Counted from the first letter of the stretch, positions 47,804 through 60,500 are shown. The stretch: DNA of 64,000 nucleotides from Silene latifolia (GCF_048544455.1 NC_133534.1:225460292-225524291); one strand, 5' to 3'. Program-made: numbers and translations. The notes: generated by a model not told the origin, from the sequence alone.

Positions 47804-49593
47804 ATGCCTGGGTCAAGTGATGATACGAACCTCCAGCAAATTCAGGAAAGTAATGATCGAATCCTAGCCGCGCTAGCCCAAATGCAAGTTACCCAAAACC
47901 AAACCTATGACCGCCTCGAGCTCATCGAGGGCCGTATCTTTGACGTAGAGGGAAGGTTGCCTCCCATTAAAGGTGAAGTACTACAATTTTCCGATGACGA
48001 GTCTAAGGATGAGAATCCTCTCATGGGGACGACCGCAGCTGAGAAAAGGCTCCAATACCTAGAGGAGCAATTGATGTACCTTAAAGGAGATGACATTTAC
48101 AGGGAGAACAATCGTAAGTATGAAGCCGTCAATTCCAAATTGCCCACTAACTTTAGCATGACAGATATCCCTAAGTTCAAGGGACATGAGAACCCTTTGA
48201 ACCATATCCGTGCCTTCAAGGATTACATGTCTATCAAAGGCATCAAACCCGAGATGTTCTTAAGGATCTTTCCTTCATCTCTCGACACCATCCCAAAGCA
48301 GTGGTTCTACACTTTAGATCACAAAAAGGTCGCTACTTGGGAGGACGCCGCGATCGAATTCTCAAAACAATACGCGGATAATGCCGAGATCCAAGTCAAT
48401 ATGCGCACTCTAGAGGTTCTTACCCAGAATGACAAAGAAGGATTCACCGACTTTCTAAGTAGGTGGAGGAAGACTAGTACTCAACTAGTAGAACGCCCGG
48501 ATGAGGCCACTCTTGTGGAGAAATTCGTGGACAATCTCAAGCCCATATATGCCAACCATTTGAGATATCAAAACATCAAGACTTTCAAAGACTTAACCGT
48601 GTTAGGGACACGAATTGAAGATGACATCCGCAAAGGACTCTTGTCCAAAACGGTAGGTCGAGGATATCAAGGGTCCACGAGTCGTTCATACGGCTCTACT
48701 AGCAAGACCGACGAAGTTAACCTTCTCGAACCATCCAAGAAAACTAGCCCACCAAGGAAGTTCACAAACCTTGGGGATACATACTCCAATGCTCTAAAAA
48801 GGCTAGTGAAGCAAGGCAAACTCCAACCCATTGGACCTACTCCCGAGCCCGAAAGGAAGTCCAAATTCTGGGACGAAAATTCCTACTGTGAATACCATAG
48901 GGGTAAGGGGCACGACACCGAAAAATGCTACAAGTTGAAACACGTGCTTCAAGATATGATCGAAGATGGTCGACTTCCAATTCCACCAGGAGGTAAGCCT
49001 AATAACACTCAGAATCCTCTTGGAGTTCTAGTGATTACAAGTGATGAATCTACCTTAGATTGCTCACATCTCATTTCTCCCGCCGAGGATGAAATTGGGC
49101 AATTGAGAAAGAAAGACTCTACTCTACCATCTCCCCTACCATTTCCGACTTCATCGCCTGGGCAAGGAGTGTAGATAGACAAGTGTGGGAATTAGAAAGC
49201 ATGGTAATAATCTTGCGCGATCCCAATGCAACACCTAAAGAACGCGTACCATTGATCTTCTCTCAAAATACTACTATGCAAGAAGTCATCACCGCGGTCG
49301 ATAAACTAGTCGATCAAATCATACAACTAGAAAGTGACATCATGAGGATAAGGGAACTAGCCGCAATCAATGGAGTTTGGGCCGATGACGATGAAGACGA
49401 ATATCTCATTGAAAACTCTTTAGTCAAAGAAATAGTCCAAAATGGCGAAGACCAAGATGTGGATCACCTAACTCGCTCGGGTCGTCCATACCAAAGCACT
49501 ACTCAAAACGGTCCCACCAATGTCATCACACCAAATGACAACGAAGACGACCCCACGGATCATTTGCTCAAGCAATTACAAAAACCAAGGTGA
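47804..49593 (+). pseudogene. Tat gag (capsid-like) with one frame break
   Basis: Starts MPGSSDDTNLQQIQESNDRI. A coiled-coil-like N-terminus is followed by the plant retrotransposon gag domain (about residues 130-260: FKGHENPLNHIRAFKDYM, QWFYTLDHKKVATWEDA, RTLEVLTQNDKEGFTDFLSR). Then comes a CX3HX4HX4C-like knuckle (CEYHRGKGHDTEKC). Near 49120-49150 the frame shifts: the intended continuation (ISDFIAWARSVDRQVWELES) is in another frame, which stays open to a TGA at 49591. Gag would assemble the particle and bind RNA. The ORF extends 14 codons upstream of the chosen start; I chose the ATG shared with the other copy. Confidence 0.88.
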
Positions 49594-49653
49594 TCTTTCG
49601 GTCCGGCAACTAGTGGCAAGCTCATTCCACACCGCCAAGCTTTATCGCAAGCC

Positions 49654-51021
49654 TTGGCCAAATTGAATGTGGCACATAACTCTACTCCTGAAGATGTAGT
49701 TAACTTGGTCTTCCAAGAATCCCCGAAACTAAGTAACCCTGTTACTTTCTCGGATGAAGACTTGCCACCTTTTGGCGCCAGTCACAACCTTGCTCTATAC
49801 ATCACCGTCATCTGTCTAAAGAAGAATGTGCCAATGACCTTGGTAGATGATGGCTCCGCGGTCAACGTCATACCCCTCAAAACGGCACACAAACTAGGCA
49901 TGAGAGAGTCGGACTGGACTCCTACAAATCAAGGTGTACGTGCATATGACGGTACACGACGAAAAGTGGTAGGACTTGCTAACCTAACCATAGCAACGGG
50001 ACCAATCGAACGAAAGGTTAACTTCCAAATAGTGGACATCGAAGCTTCGTTCAACATACTTCTGGGAAGGCCTTGGATTCATGCTTCTAAAGCAGTAACA
50101 TCCACCCTTCATCAAAAGATCAAGATCCCACTAAATGGCAAAGTTGTGACAATCACTTCGTCACCCATTAAGGCCATAATCGAGAAGCAATCGAATAATC
50201 AAGTCCTTGCGGATCCCATATACGAACTTGGGGGCTTCCAAAGTGTAAATGTCATAGAAAGTGAGTTGGCACCCTTATACTATAATCCCTACTCCAACTT
50301 GGTGGTCAACCACATTCTCAAAAACCAAGGATACTTCCCTGGAATGCCTTTGAACCCAGTTCGGAAAAACACCTTCGCGACATACAAGAAAGGCAACTCA
50401 TCGAGAATACCACTTGGACTAGGGTACAAACCCACAACAGAAGAAGTTCTCGAAATGCTCGCCCAAGTCCAAAACCGCAAGTATGTAGGAGTCCAAATGA
50501 GGCCATATCTTCCTACCCTCAATGGATACTTCGTTCAAGAAGGAAGTTCGGAACTCTTTCATGGATTTCCCGAACCTTGGCATTACCTCGAAAAGAAGTT
50601 AGCCGGAATTGAGATCTTTCACGATTGCTACTTCATCCCTCCGAAACGGTTCCGCGTCAAAACCCGTCAAGCACCTTGCTTAGACGAACAAGCTGTTAGC
50701 CTCTGTTTGGAGAGAACCGATTTGTTAGGGCCGCGCAGAGATGAGATCATTACTACGATACTTCAAGACGATCGCTTCAACCCCACCGCTTTGATCACAG
50801 AAATTGACACCAAGCAGCAGAAAGGGTGGAGAAAATCAATCAAATGGACCAACGGTCAAGGAAGACTCTTCAAGCTCACCACTGGAGAAGGAGAGATGTT
50901 CAAAGAAGAACCAGAAGACGACGAATTCGAATCAGAGTCGGAGTCGGAGTCAGAGTCAGAATCTAGAAGAGTCATTAGAGAGTCTACTCTGTCGTCATCC
51001 CCACTCCCTCGTTTCTCCTAG
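49654..51021 (+). pseudogene. Tat aspartic protease region
   Basis: A 455-residue frame with the retropepsin core: MTLVDDGSAVNVIPLKTAHK carries the active-site Asp-Gly-Ser and FNILLGRPWIH the second conserved ILGRPW box. A long linker follows, ending in an acidic Glu/Ser tract (residues about 425-450). The upstream junction with gag is disrupted by frame changes at about 49590 and 49637. The protease would process Gag-Pol. The TAG at 51019 precedes another frame change into the RT region. Confidence 0.87.
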
Positions 51022-51071
51022 CTTATTTTCGAGTAGTCACGTAGTTCGGGAAATGCCCCATTATCGTCCCT

Positions 51072-52720
51072 TTGCCGCCACTATCCTTGGATCAGTTGGC
51101 TTCTTTGTTTCAACTTTACTCAAATCTTAATATGAATAAATCAGGTTCTGCTTACTCTTTGCGTTATCTTGAGTGCAATTCTGTTTATGATGATACTGAG
51201 GATGACCAAGACCCAGACTTGACCGAAATACCTCCCTACGTAGCCAAAGAAATACTACAGGAAGGGGAAGGGGGACCTGTAATTGAGGACACCGAACCCA
51301 TCAATGTTGGAACTGAACTAGAACCCAAAGAACTTAGGATAGGGACTACCTTGAGCTCAACCGAAAGAACCGATTTCATAGACCTCCTAAATGAATTCAA
51401 AGACGTTTTCGCTTGGTCCTACAAAGACATGCCAGGGATCGACGGGGATATCGCCGAACATAGAATCCCGATTAAGCCAGGTTTCAAACTCGTGAAAGAA
51501 GCTTCGACGAATGAGAACAGAGTGGGCTCTAAAGATTAAGGAAGAAGTTGACAAACAATTCAAAGCCGGGTTCATCAAAGTTTCCGAGTATTCTGACTGG
51601 GTAGCTAACATAGTACCCGTGCCCAAAAAGGATGGGAGAATCCGAGTTTGTGTTGACTTTAGGGATTTGAACAAAGCAAGCCCAAAAGACGACTTCCCTC
51701 TACCTCACATCGACATATTGGTAGACAATACTGCAGACCATGCATTACTATCCTTCATGGATGGGTATGCGGGTTACAACCAAATCAAAATGGCCATGGA
51801 AGACATGCATAAGACCGCGTTCGTCACCCAATGGGGAACCTATTGCTATACAGTAATGCCGTTCGGATTGATCAACGCCGGAGCTACATACCAACGCACC
51901 GCGACTACACTTCTACATGACATGATGCATAAGGAAGTCGAGGTATATGTAGACGACATGATTGTCAAATCCAAGGAAAGAGAGGGACATATTGCGAACC
52001 TTCGCAAGTTCTTCGCAAGGCTACGGAAGTACAATATGAGACTCAACCCTCAAAAATGCACATTCGGGGTGACATCTGGCAAACTCCTAGGGTACGTCGT
52101 TAGCCAACGAGGCATAGAAATAGATCCTTCCAAAATCAAAGCTCTGATCGAAATGCCACAACCTCAAACAGAAAAAGAAGTCAGAGGATTCCTGGGAAAA
52201 GTGCAATACATAAGTCGATTCATATCGAAACTTACGATGATTTGCGAGCCTATCTTCAAGAAGCTCAAGAAAACAGACCACACCATGTGGGACGACGATT
52301 GTCAAAAGGCATTCGACAGAATCAAGGAGATATTGGCTAAACCACCAGTGCTCATGCCACCACAACGAGATCAACCTCTTGGTTTATATCTCACAGTAAC
52401 TGAAACTGCCATGGGTGCTATGCTAGCTCAAACCGTAGGAAGTGAAGAAAGAGCTATTTACTATCTAAGTAAGAAGTTCTTGGAATACGAGTGCAAATAT
52501 TCACAACTCGAAAAGACATGCCTCGCTCTTGTGTGGGCAACAAAGAAGCTACGCCATTACATGCTTAGCTACTCTGTCAAGATATTCTCCAAAATGGATC
52601 CAGTCAAATACCTCTTCGAGAAACCCGTTCTCAACGGACGTCCGCGAGATGGACCATGATGCTCTCCGAATTTGACCTCAAATATGTGCCACTGAAAGTA
52701 ATAAAGGGTCGCGCCGTCGC
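51072..52720 (+). pseudogene. Tat reverse transcriptase and RNase H
   Basis: 51072-51539 is the pre-RT part (ERTDFIDLLNEFKDVFAWSY, MPGIDGDIAEHRIPIKP). A frame change near 51500 leads into 51511-52659 with the RT blocks VPKKDGRIRVCVDFRDLNKA, FMDGYAGYNQI, TYCYTVMPFGLINAGATYQR and the catalytic VYVDDMIVKS. The RNase H part is ALMPPQRDQPLGLYLTVTE, AIYYLSKKFLEYECKYSQLE and LVWATKKLRHY. Another break at about 52650 precedes LSEFDLKYVPLKVIKGRAVA. All catalytic aspartates in YVDD are intact. Confidence 0.9.
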
Positions 52721-52768
52721 CGAATTCTTCGCAGAAAATCCCATCAACGACGCACAAACCATAGATAC

Positions 52769-53230
52769 TTGGTCATTTCCCGACGAGGATATACTTTGAC
52801 CGATGTAGAATCTTGGGATCTATACTTTGATGGAGCATCAAACCTAAGAGGATTTGGGATAGGAGTGTTGCTCATTTCTCCTGAAGGTGAGCATACACCG
52901 ATTCTTTGTCAAACTCGACTCGAGGTGACAAACAACGCTGCAGAGTATGAAGCTTGTCTCATTGGACTACAAGCGGCAGTTAGCTTAGGTATCAAAAACC
53001 TACGAGTGCATGGGGATTCGTCACTGATCATCAACCAAGTTACGGGATCCTGGAAAATCCGAAGTGAAAGCCTTGCACCCTATCAGGCCAGGATAGACCA
53101 AGTGGCTCAATTCTTTGATCATGTAACCTACTTACACCTACCTCGAGAGGAAAATCAATTTGCAGACGCTCTTGCGAAACTTGCATCTTTGATAAACATG
53201 CCAGATTACATGATGGAAATGCCTTTGTGT
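52769..53230 (+). pseudogene. Additional archaeal-like RNase H domain
   Basis: WDLYFDGASNLRGFGIGVLL (first Asp), TNNAAEYEACLIGLQAAVSL (Glu), LRVHGDSSLIINQVTGSW (Asp) and REENQFADALAKLASL (last Asp) give the complete DEDD set. A second RNase H between RT-RNase H and integrase is a known hallmark of the Tat lineage. It joins integrase in one frame but is cut from the upstream RNase H by a TGA at 52797 and a frame change. Confidence 0.85.
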
Positions 53231-53439
53231 ATCGAACGACGGTCGGAACCAGCGTATGTCCATCAAATTACCGATGAAGAAGAAATCGCACAAGAACCCT
53301 GGTTCCAAGCAATCCTAAACTTCAAGCTTAACGGTACCTATCCACCAGAAATGGACAAAAGGGGACAACGAGCTATACGCCTACTAGCTTCCCAATACAT
53401 CCTGATGCAAGGAGAATTGTACAAAAGAACACCTCTTGG

Positions 53440-54540
53440 TGTAGTCCTACGTTGCCTTGATCATTCACAGGCACGGAAAGTAATGGAAGAAGTCCACGAC
53501 GGAGAATGCGGTCCTCACATGAGTGGGCCTATGATGGCAAAGAAAATCACACGTCTAGGGTACTATTGGACCACAATGGAATCCGATTGCATCAAATATG
53601 TGAGGCATTGCCACAACTGTCAAATCTTCGGGAACGTACAACACGTCCCTCCTTCGTTGCTCTATACAATGACATCTCCTTGGCCATTCTCCGCATGGGG
53701 AATTGATATAATTGGGAAAATAACCCCAGCCGGAACAGGGGGTCACTGTTTCATCCTAGTAGCGATTGACTACTTCACCAAGTGGGTAGAAGCGGCTTCC
53801 TACACCGCTCTTACTGACTAAAAATGTGGCAAAGTTCATACAAAACAACATCATCTGTCGATATGGTTGCCCGCATGAGATCATTAGCGATAATGGGTCC
53901 CACTTCCAAGCCGAAACCGAACAATTGCTAGCCAAGTACAAGATCAAGCATCATCACTCCTCGCCCTATCGACCACGGACTAACGCGCGGTAGAGGCGGC
54001 TAACAAAAATGTCGTCACGATCCTCAAGAAGATGACTGACAATTATAGAGATTGGCCAAGCAAAATACCCTTCGCTTTGTGGGGGTATCGTACATCGTCA
54101 GACGCCCACCGGGGCTACTCCTTTCTATTTGACCTACGGCATGGAAGCCGTACAACCGGTTGAGCTAGAGATACCATCCTTGCGTATTCTACTAGAAAGT
54201 CAAATCCGGAGGCCGATTGGAAGAGGGATAGATACGAAGAACTCATCCTCTTGGATGAACGTAGGCTACGTGCCTTACATAATGTCCAAACATATCAAGC
54301 ACGTATCAAACGAGCTTTCAACAAGAGGGTTAGGCCAAGAAACATCAAAGAAGGAGATTTAGTTCTCAAATCGGTTAGAGCTCTTTTACCTGTCGACCCA
54401 AGAGGGAAATTCAAACCTAATTGGGCCGGACCATATCTAGTCAAATCCATACTCCCAGGGGGTGCGGTTAGAATCACGGACTGGATGGAAATGAGTTTTC
54501 AAACCCCACAAATCTCGACCAACTGAAACGGTACTATGCC
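53440..54540 (+). pseudogene. Tat integrase (frame-broken)
   Basis: The HHCC zinc finger is visible as VHDGECGPHMSG...CIKYVRHCHNCQIFG, then the core start PWPFSAWGIDIIGKITPAG and YFTKWVEAASYTALT. A TAA at 53819 interrupts; the next frame continues with HEIISDNGSHFQ (second Asp). After another break near 53990 comes VEAANKN with the catalytic Glu, and MEAVQPVELEIPSLRI. The end piece 54251-54526 has the GDLVLKSVRAL and FKPNWAGPYLVKSILPGGAV chromodomain-free C-terminus. It would insert the cDNA into chromosomes; this copy cannot encode it intact. Confidence 0.87.
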
Positions 54541-55082
54541 TAGGATAGAATAAACGCGCCTCGCGTAAGCCTAAGTGTCGCTCTTGTGGCACTAAATAAG
54601 CGGCCCCTGGCCCATTTGAATGTCACTATGCTCTTGCATCTTGGCAAACTTGTCATCCTCATATCATCAAACAAACTAAAATTCGCACCTCCAGAGTAAG
54701 TAAAGCTCATGCTTATTTTCTATGTTCATTACAAGCTCTTGCTTCGAACAATTATTCTTTTACATTTACTCGAACTACGCGCAAGGGTTTGATTTCGCTT
54801 TCTTTAAGTGAATACGTAGGCAATCCTTCACGGGATTCAACCCGCCATCATATATAAAATAAATGTAAATAGAAGGACATTTGCATCGCATCTGAAATTC
54901 GACAAGAATAATTAAAGAAAATGCCAATGATTTCATAACCATTTAACCTCTTTTATTTCATTCAATTTCTAATAATAATAGTACGACAAATAATAAAAAT
55001 AGATAGGCTAGGATTCTAAAAATCCCTCCTTTTTATTACAACAATAATAATAATAATCAAATAAAAATAAGTAAGACTTGGG
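54541..55082 (+). other. Spacer between integrase and the antisense genes
   Basis: No coding frame on either strand. Contains CTTTCTTTAAGTGAATACGT (54800-54819), of a type often seen after integrase in this lineage, and AATAATAAT-rich stretches near 54970-55060. Confidence 0.4.
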
Positions 55083-55884
55083 CTATTCCTCCATCTTTCC
55101 CTTGCCCTTGTCGTTCTTGTCATATTTCTTGTCACGACCTCGAGCCGGGCGCTCTTGCACCACTTCAGACCTAATCACCAACGGTCTTTCTCGAGGCCCG
55201 ACTCTCCGTTCTTGTCAACCACCATCTCTCGGCGGGGAGTAGTCTTTGATTTCTTGAAGGATGAATGACTTGAAAGCCGGCTTCTTCTTCTCCTTCGGTC
55301 AGATGCTTCTCTTTCTCTTTCTCTCCCTCGCGCACCTTGTAATCAACGGGCTCGCGCTTCCTCAGTCTTTCGCGCTCTTCCGAAGTTGCAGCCTTCCTCC
55401 ACCTCAGATAAGAGTCCGACACCCACAAGGCATTGGAGGAGAAGCTCAGGAACCACATGTTTCTCTGGGCCCATTTCATAGCCCACTCTCTTCGGCTCTC
55501 GGTAGTCAACGCCATAGCAGTCTGCGGGACGGTGTCAAGCCTAGGGATCATCTGCTTCAACCCAAGTTGCCTCATCAACCTCTCAGGAAAGATGCACACC
55601 ATAAACTCCAATCCAGGAATGCGCACGGACCTAGTGGGATCTAAAGAAGACACCCAAAGTGTGATTTGAGGTGCCACCACGGTACAACCCACCCGATCAA
55701 AGGCCGTCATCGGATTTTCGGCTTGTTCTTCCAATAGTCACAGACCGGGTGAAGTCCACCATGTCTGTACGCGTCCTCATCGAAATCATACGGGCATGAT
55801 AGGAAAGTGCATGAACCGGGGCTCAAGCAATCGGAGCCGTTCCATGAGCCAAACCTACCAAGACAGGTATTAGACACCAAAACG

Positions 55885-55924
<40 letters not shown>

Positions 55925-56572
55925 GAAGGTGTCTTTTACCTGTAGGATAACGGGACTTCCCAAGAACGGCAGATCGCGGTTGGATTTCCTATTATCCAAA
56001 CCCAAAATGATCTCCCCTAAGCACAGACAAGCTGGGCTCCTGCGCAGCTCCATTTGCTCAATAAGGCTCAAAAGGCGAGGATCACCTCTCAAGTCCTCAT
56101 CAATATGTCCCTGAAAGACATACACATGCAACAAACAGAAGCCAAATGCTCTCCTTCTAGCAACATAAGAGACAGTAGGGTCGGCCCTGTTGATGAATCG
56201 GTCTATAAAATCCAACATCCGCACGCCTTTTGGGGTAACAAGACGATCTACCTCGAGTCTAGTCAGTCCAAGCAAATCTCTAAACTTACTCTTATACCCT
56301 TGAGCAGTAGAAGGGATGGCAGGTAAGTGTTCGGGGTCCCAACCGCCAATAGCAGCAATTTCCTCTGGAAAAGGACAAATATCACCTCCTGGAAAGGCGA
56401 ATACATGATAATTTGGATCCCAATAATCAAGGCAAGCATCTAAGAACGGTTTCACCACCTTGATGAGTTTCAAACTCAATAAAGACCCAAGATTATAAGC
56501 ACCCATGTCGTGTTTTTCCGTGTTCGAAAACTCATTAGTCCATTCCTTCAAGCGAACCTCTAAAGTATTCAT
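55083..56572 (-). pseudogene. Antisense gene 2 of the Tat element (DUF7745-like plant protein)
   Basis: Starts with the ATG at 56572 (MNTLEVRLKEWTNEFSNTEK). Exon 1 is 56572-55940 (211 codons). The intron 55939-55855 has donor CAG|GTAAAAG and acceptor GGTAG and carries the 38-base T tract. Exon 2 runs from 55854 and reads VWLMERLRLLEPRFMHFPI before a frame break at about 55790. A 187-residue frame (55734-55171) continues VVAPQITLWVSSLDPTRSVR and ERLMRQLGLKQMIPR. The basic tail (RDKKYDKNDKGKGKMEE) ends with TAG at 55083. It resembles the plant transposon-associated DUF7745/mobile-domain-like group by eye only. Role in the element is unknown. Confidence 0.7.
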
Positions 56573-56671
56573 GATGATAATTTTCTCTTGAAAATTTATT
56601 ATAGGAGTTTTAGGAGAAGCGACGAAGAAAAGACGGAAGAATTATATGATTCAAAGCTTCGGCAGCGCTTC

Positions 56672-56679
56672 TATTTATA
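56672..56679 (-). promoter_or_regulatory. Probable TATA box of antisense gene 2
   Basis: Minus-strand ATTAGTATAAATAG followed by AAGC lies 100 bp before the ATG at 56572. The LTR promoter has ATTAGTATAAATAG then GAGC. A GC-rich dyad module (56718-56790) precedes it, as one precedes the LTR TATA box. Confidence 0.55.
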
Positions 56680-56717
56680 CTAATTTACTGTTTCCAAAAT
56701 CCGTCAGAACAAACCCC

Positions 56718-56790
56718 TCTGGGAACAGGCGCGGCACCCGCTGCGCCTCTTCAAAGGGACGCAGCTCATGCTGCGCCTCTTCCCCAGGCT
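56718..56790. repeat. Internal GC-rich dyad module upstream of antisense gene 2
   Basis: GGGAACAGGCGCGGC and CTGCGCCTCTTCCCCAGG form the outer arms of an imperfect inverted repeat, with CTGCGCCTCTTCAAAGGGAC in the middle. It is the same module type as the three in each LTR. Confidence 0.75.
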
Positions 56791-57364
56791 CACTCCTGTG
56801 ATTTCCGCGTTTGGATCTTTCCTAATTCTATAACACGCGTGATTTCCTATTCCTATCGGATTTTATTTTGGTAAACTACGGAAGTTTACCATGTTTTGGG
56901 ATTTCCTAATTTCGCGGGCACGCATTTCGAGGCAACATTGACATTTTCGCCATTTTATCACATTTGTGTATTTAATTGTCCATTTAATTTCTTTTTATTA
57001 TTCAAACTTTCATATATTTATTTCATTTTCTTAATTTCTTTTGCTACATTTTCTAACTTATGAATTTCTATTTTTTCTTTTTTTGCGGGGGTAACCCTCC
57101 CTACCGTCCGGTCATTTGTCATTTCATTTCCGGCAAAATTTTTGCATTTTTGCGTTTCTTTTGAGTCTCATTGTGCGCTAATTAAAGGCCTTATATGTAT
57201 ATAAAATGTGTGAATCGCGTGATTTTCCATGTAAATTTCGGCAGCATAACGGCATAAACCGTTATCTACCAAACCTGTTCAAGAACTAACCTGCAGGTAC
57301 AAACAAACAACCCAGCAGCAAAGGCACTCAGGCCATCATATATACAGCAAAAAGCAAATATACA

Positions 57365-57475
57365 AGCAAACTGGGGGCTCGCGCCCCGAACAAGTCCAGA
57401 TGTACAAGCAAACTGGGGGCTTGCGCCCCGACCAAATCAAATCCAAGAAAACTGGGGGCTTGCGCCCCAAACCAT
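57365..57475 (+). repeat. Three copies of ACTGGGGGCTTGCGCCCC
   Basis: At 57370, 57412 and 57451, spaced about 40 bp apart within short diverged tandem units (CAAG..AACTGGGGGCT). Each forms a GGGGC/GCCCC hairpin. The first ten bases resemble the element's terminal polypurine tract (AGTGGGGGCT at 61419). Confidence 0.75.
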
Positions 57476-57526
57476 GTCCAAAAATGTTTCAAAATCAAAA
57501 TGTACAAATCTACAAAACTACACAAG

Positions 57527-60500
57527 CTACTGCTGGGCACCCTCCAACTCAGCAACTCTCGCCATCAGAGCGGCGATCTCGGCATCCCGAAACTCGAGCT
57601 CCCTCGACAAGCGAGCCGTCTCCTCCCGAGCCTGGGCCAACTCTCGTCCCGACTCGCGGTCACCCTGCAAACAGCAACGAATTGGCTCACGTCAATCAAC
57701 TCAATTGGAAAACCAAAAATAAAAAAAAAAGAAGATCGAAAAATGGGTATAAAGGTTCATACCTGACGACCTCGACCGCCGACGAGTGCCTCAATGGCCG
57801 TAGCTCGTAGCCGGTTGGCCACCCTCCATAGTGCCACGAACCGAGATGGCGCGACTCGCATTTCAAAAGGAAATTCTCAAAGCAAATTAAACAAATTGAT
57901 CAAACGTGTTCTTACACGAAAACCATGCAAAATGGGAGCTCACCCTCCGAATCGATGATCGCCAGTCATCCAGCCAAGATCCGTCCCAGTCACGGCTACG
58001 TCAAAGTCACGTAACTCGAGAGATCGTCGTCCTCCCGAGAACGTCGGTGTACTCGAGGGTCTCGGGGTACTCTGGGGGCTCGATGCCCGCCGCCTCAACC
58101 TCCTACAAGGACAAAACAACTCTCGTTAATCGATGATCCTTCGTCGTAATTTTCAAAATCAAATCAACAAGAAAACAAAGGATACTCACCACTACCGGCC
58201 AATAGGCCAACCTCCCGTAAAGGAACGCCGAGTAATCCTCCCCAGGGAGAAGAAGGTCGTCGCCACTGGCACCGGCCAGGTCCGCCTCCTCTCGGCCTCG
58301 AAGGCTCCTAAACATCGTCTAGGAGGATCGACGGGAACCGTCAACGCGCCCGAAAGCACCGACGAGCTAACCGCTCGCCCGGATACCATACGGGACCCAT
58401 CGACGTCCACAACAGCGGCCCGACTCGAACTCCTAGGACGAAGGGTCTCAAAGAACAAAGGGAGGCGCTCCGGCGTACTCCGCCCAAGGTCCGGGCACCC
58501 CTTTGTCACAATATGAAGGCAAAGGTCATTCCTATGATCAATTGAAAGCAAAATATGAGAAGATGTGAATGAATGCAAATGGGATACTCACGCTACTCGG
58601 TCACCAAGGGCGTTCACATCCCGCCGGTAGACGTTGTGAGAAGAACGCTTGCTCTTCGTCCGGCACATGACCCAATCCCTCACCACGGGATAGGCCCTCT
58701 CCAACGGCTCCGTCCTCTTGGGCGCGAGGTCCGGAAAGTAAGAGTACACCACGCCGTAAAGCGAAATGGTCAATGACGATCTTTGATAAAAGAAAGGAAT
58801 TTACGTTGATCTAAAGGAAGGTTCATACCTCCAACACAGCCCGGTCCGACGGCGCCGGGAGAAGTCCCCTTCTCCATCGGCCGGGCGAACCATGGCCCTC
58901 ATAAAGCGGATGAGGACCGCAAAACCAAGCAAATGACCCGGTCCCAACGCCCTAAGGAACTCGAGTCGAAAGAAAGGGGAGAAGCCGTCATGACCTCTCA
59001 CCCTTGTCTCCGAGGTAAATCGAAGACAAGAACCACCAAAGCCACAGCACGAGCCCTCGCTCTAACAGACAAGGAGGAGGAGCCGTCTCCCTCCCATCGA
59101 TCACCACCGATGCCGGGGTCTTCCCTGCAAAGTAATCTCGAACATAGGAACTGGGTACCAAACCCTAAGCACCGCAACACCTTCGGCGACAAGTTCCACC
59201 GATCAACCTCCTCGCCTCGGCCGAGTCCGCCTCATGCCAGACCTCTCCGGCCACACCATCTCCTCGATCCGCACCTGCGGACCGGAAATCATGCCGTAGT
59301 CCTCCAAGGTGACTCCCACCTCACCAAAAGGCAGGTGAAATGTGGAAGTCGTATCCTTAATCGATCCAAGAAAGCGCGAACCAGGCTAAGGTTGGCCCGC
59401 AACTTCCTCTTCACGATATCCCTCCAAACTCGAACCGGAGAGGACCAAACGCTCCGCGCTCAATCATGGCCCTCTCCTCCTCCTCCGACGACCGCTCGTA
59501 GTGCTCCATCGCCGTCGTATACCCCGAGAACGACCGGATGTTCCTGGCCTCCTATCATGATTAGAAACAAAGCTATCTTTAGTTTTGGAATAAATTTGAA
59601 AGAGATTTGAACAAAAACGGAAAAGGATAGGTAATGAGTTAGGGAATTCCTATTTACCAAGCTCTTCACCGTCCTGTAGGACAAGTGACCCACTGCAGCC
59701 CACACAAGGTGCTCGCTCTCCCGTGTCTCGGCCCACGCAGAGCACCTCTCGGTGGCGACCCCCTCGTCCGAGGTGGGCCCGTCTCGGAATCTCCTCTTCG
59801 TCGCCAGACCTCCTCCTCGGGGACCTCTCTGCAGCCAGCCCATCACCGCGGCGGTGAAGGCTCGCTCTAAAGCCTCCTCAACAACAGCGGCGTCTATGTC
59901 CATGGGATCTCTCCCGGAAGTAGAAGCATCGTCACCTGCAACGATTAAAGCAAATCCGGGCCGCGTCACATGACGACAAGCCCTTGTTAAGTAGTTTTCG
60001 AGCCTTCAAGGCCCAGAAATCGCCCCTTTCCGGCCATCCTTGGCCATATTCCCGCCAAACCCAATCACTCATGTGATGAATAGGGTCAAGTCAAGTCCAA
60101 GTCAAGACCTAGTTCCGAGTTCGAGTCGAAAATTCGGCAGCATTTCGCCATAATGGCGATTATGCCCTAAAAAGTGTCCTGCAAAAGTTGTCACAAACCA
60201 AACTTCCGAGATGACAGGAAGTTTACCCATCATCCAAGGGTCCCAAATATCAAATTTCATCACAAATGGGCAATCCTAAGGCCATTTTCGAAGCAATTTA
60301 TGATCTAGCTGTGAAACCGTCTCAAAATTCGCTCAAGGGCTCAAAACTTGATGAAAATTGAAAGTAAATACATGGTTATGTTCCTAACATTGCCTACTAC
60401 TCGTTTCTAGTATCAATTTGGCATGAAAAATTCATTTGGGGAAAAGCCCCAAATTTTCGATCAATTGGGTCGAAAACCTAATGTTCGCGCTCAAAATTCG

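Noticed and set aside
57400..59610. Plus-strand GC-rich ORFs (up to 225 aa) in the Tat element
   Set aside because: The opposite strand encodes the PMD signature and coiled coil with splice sites in frame. The plus-strand peptides are Arg/Pro/Ser-rich shadows.
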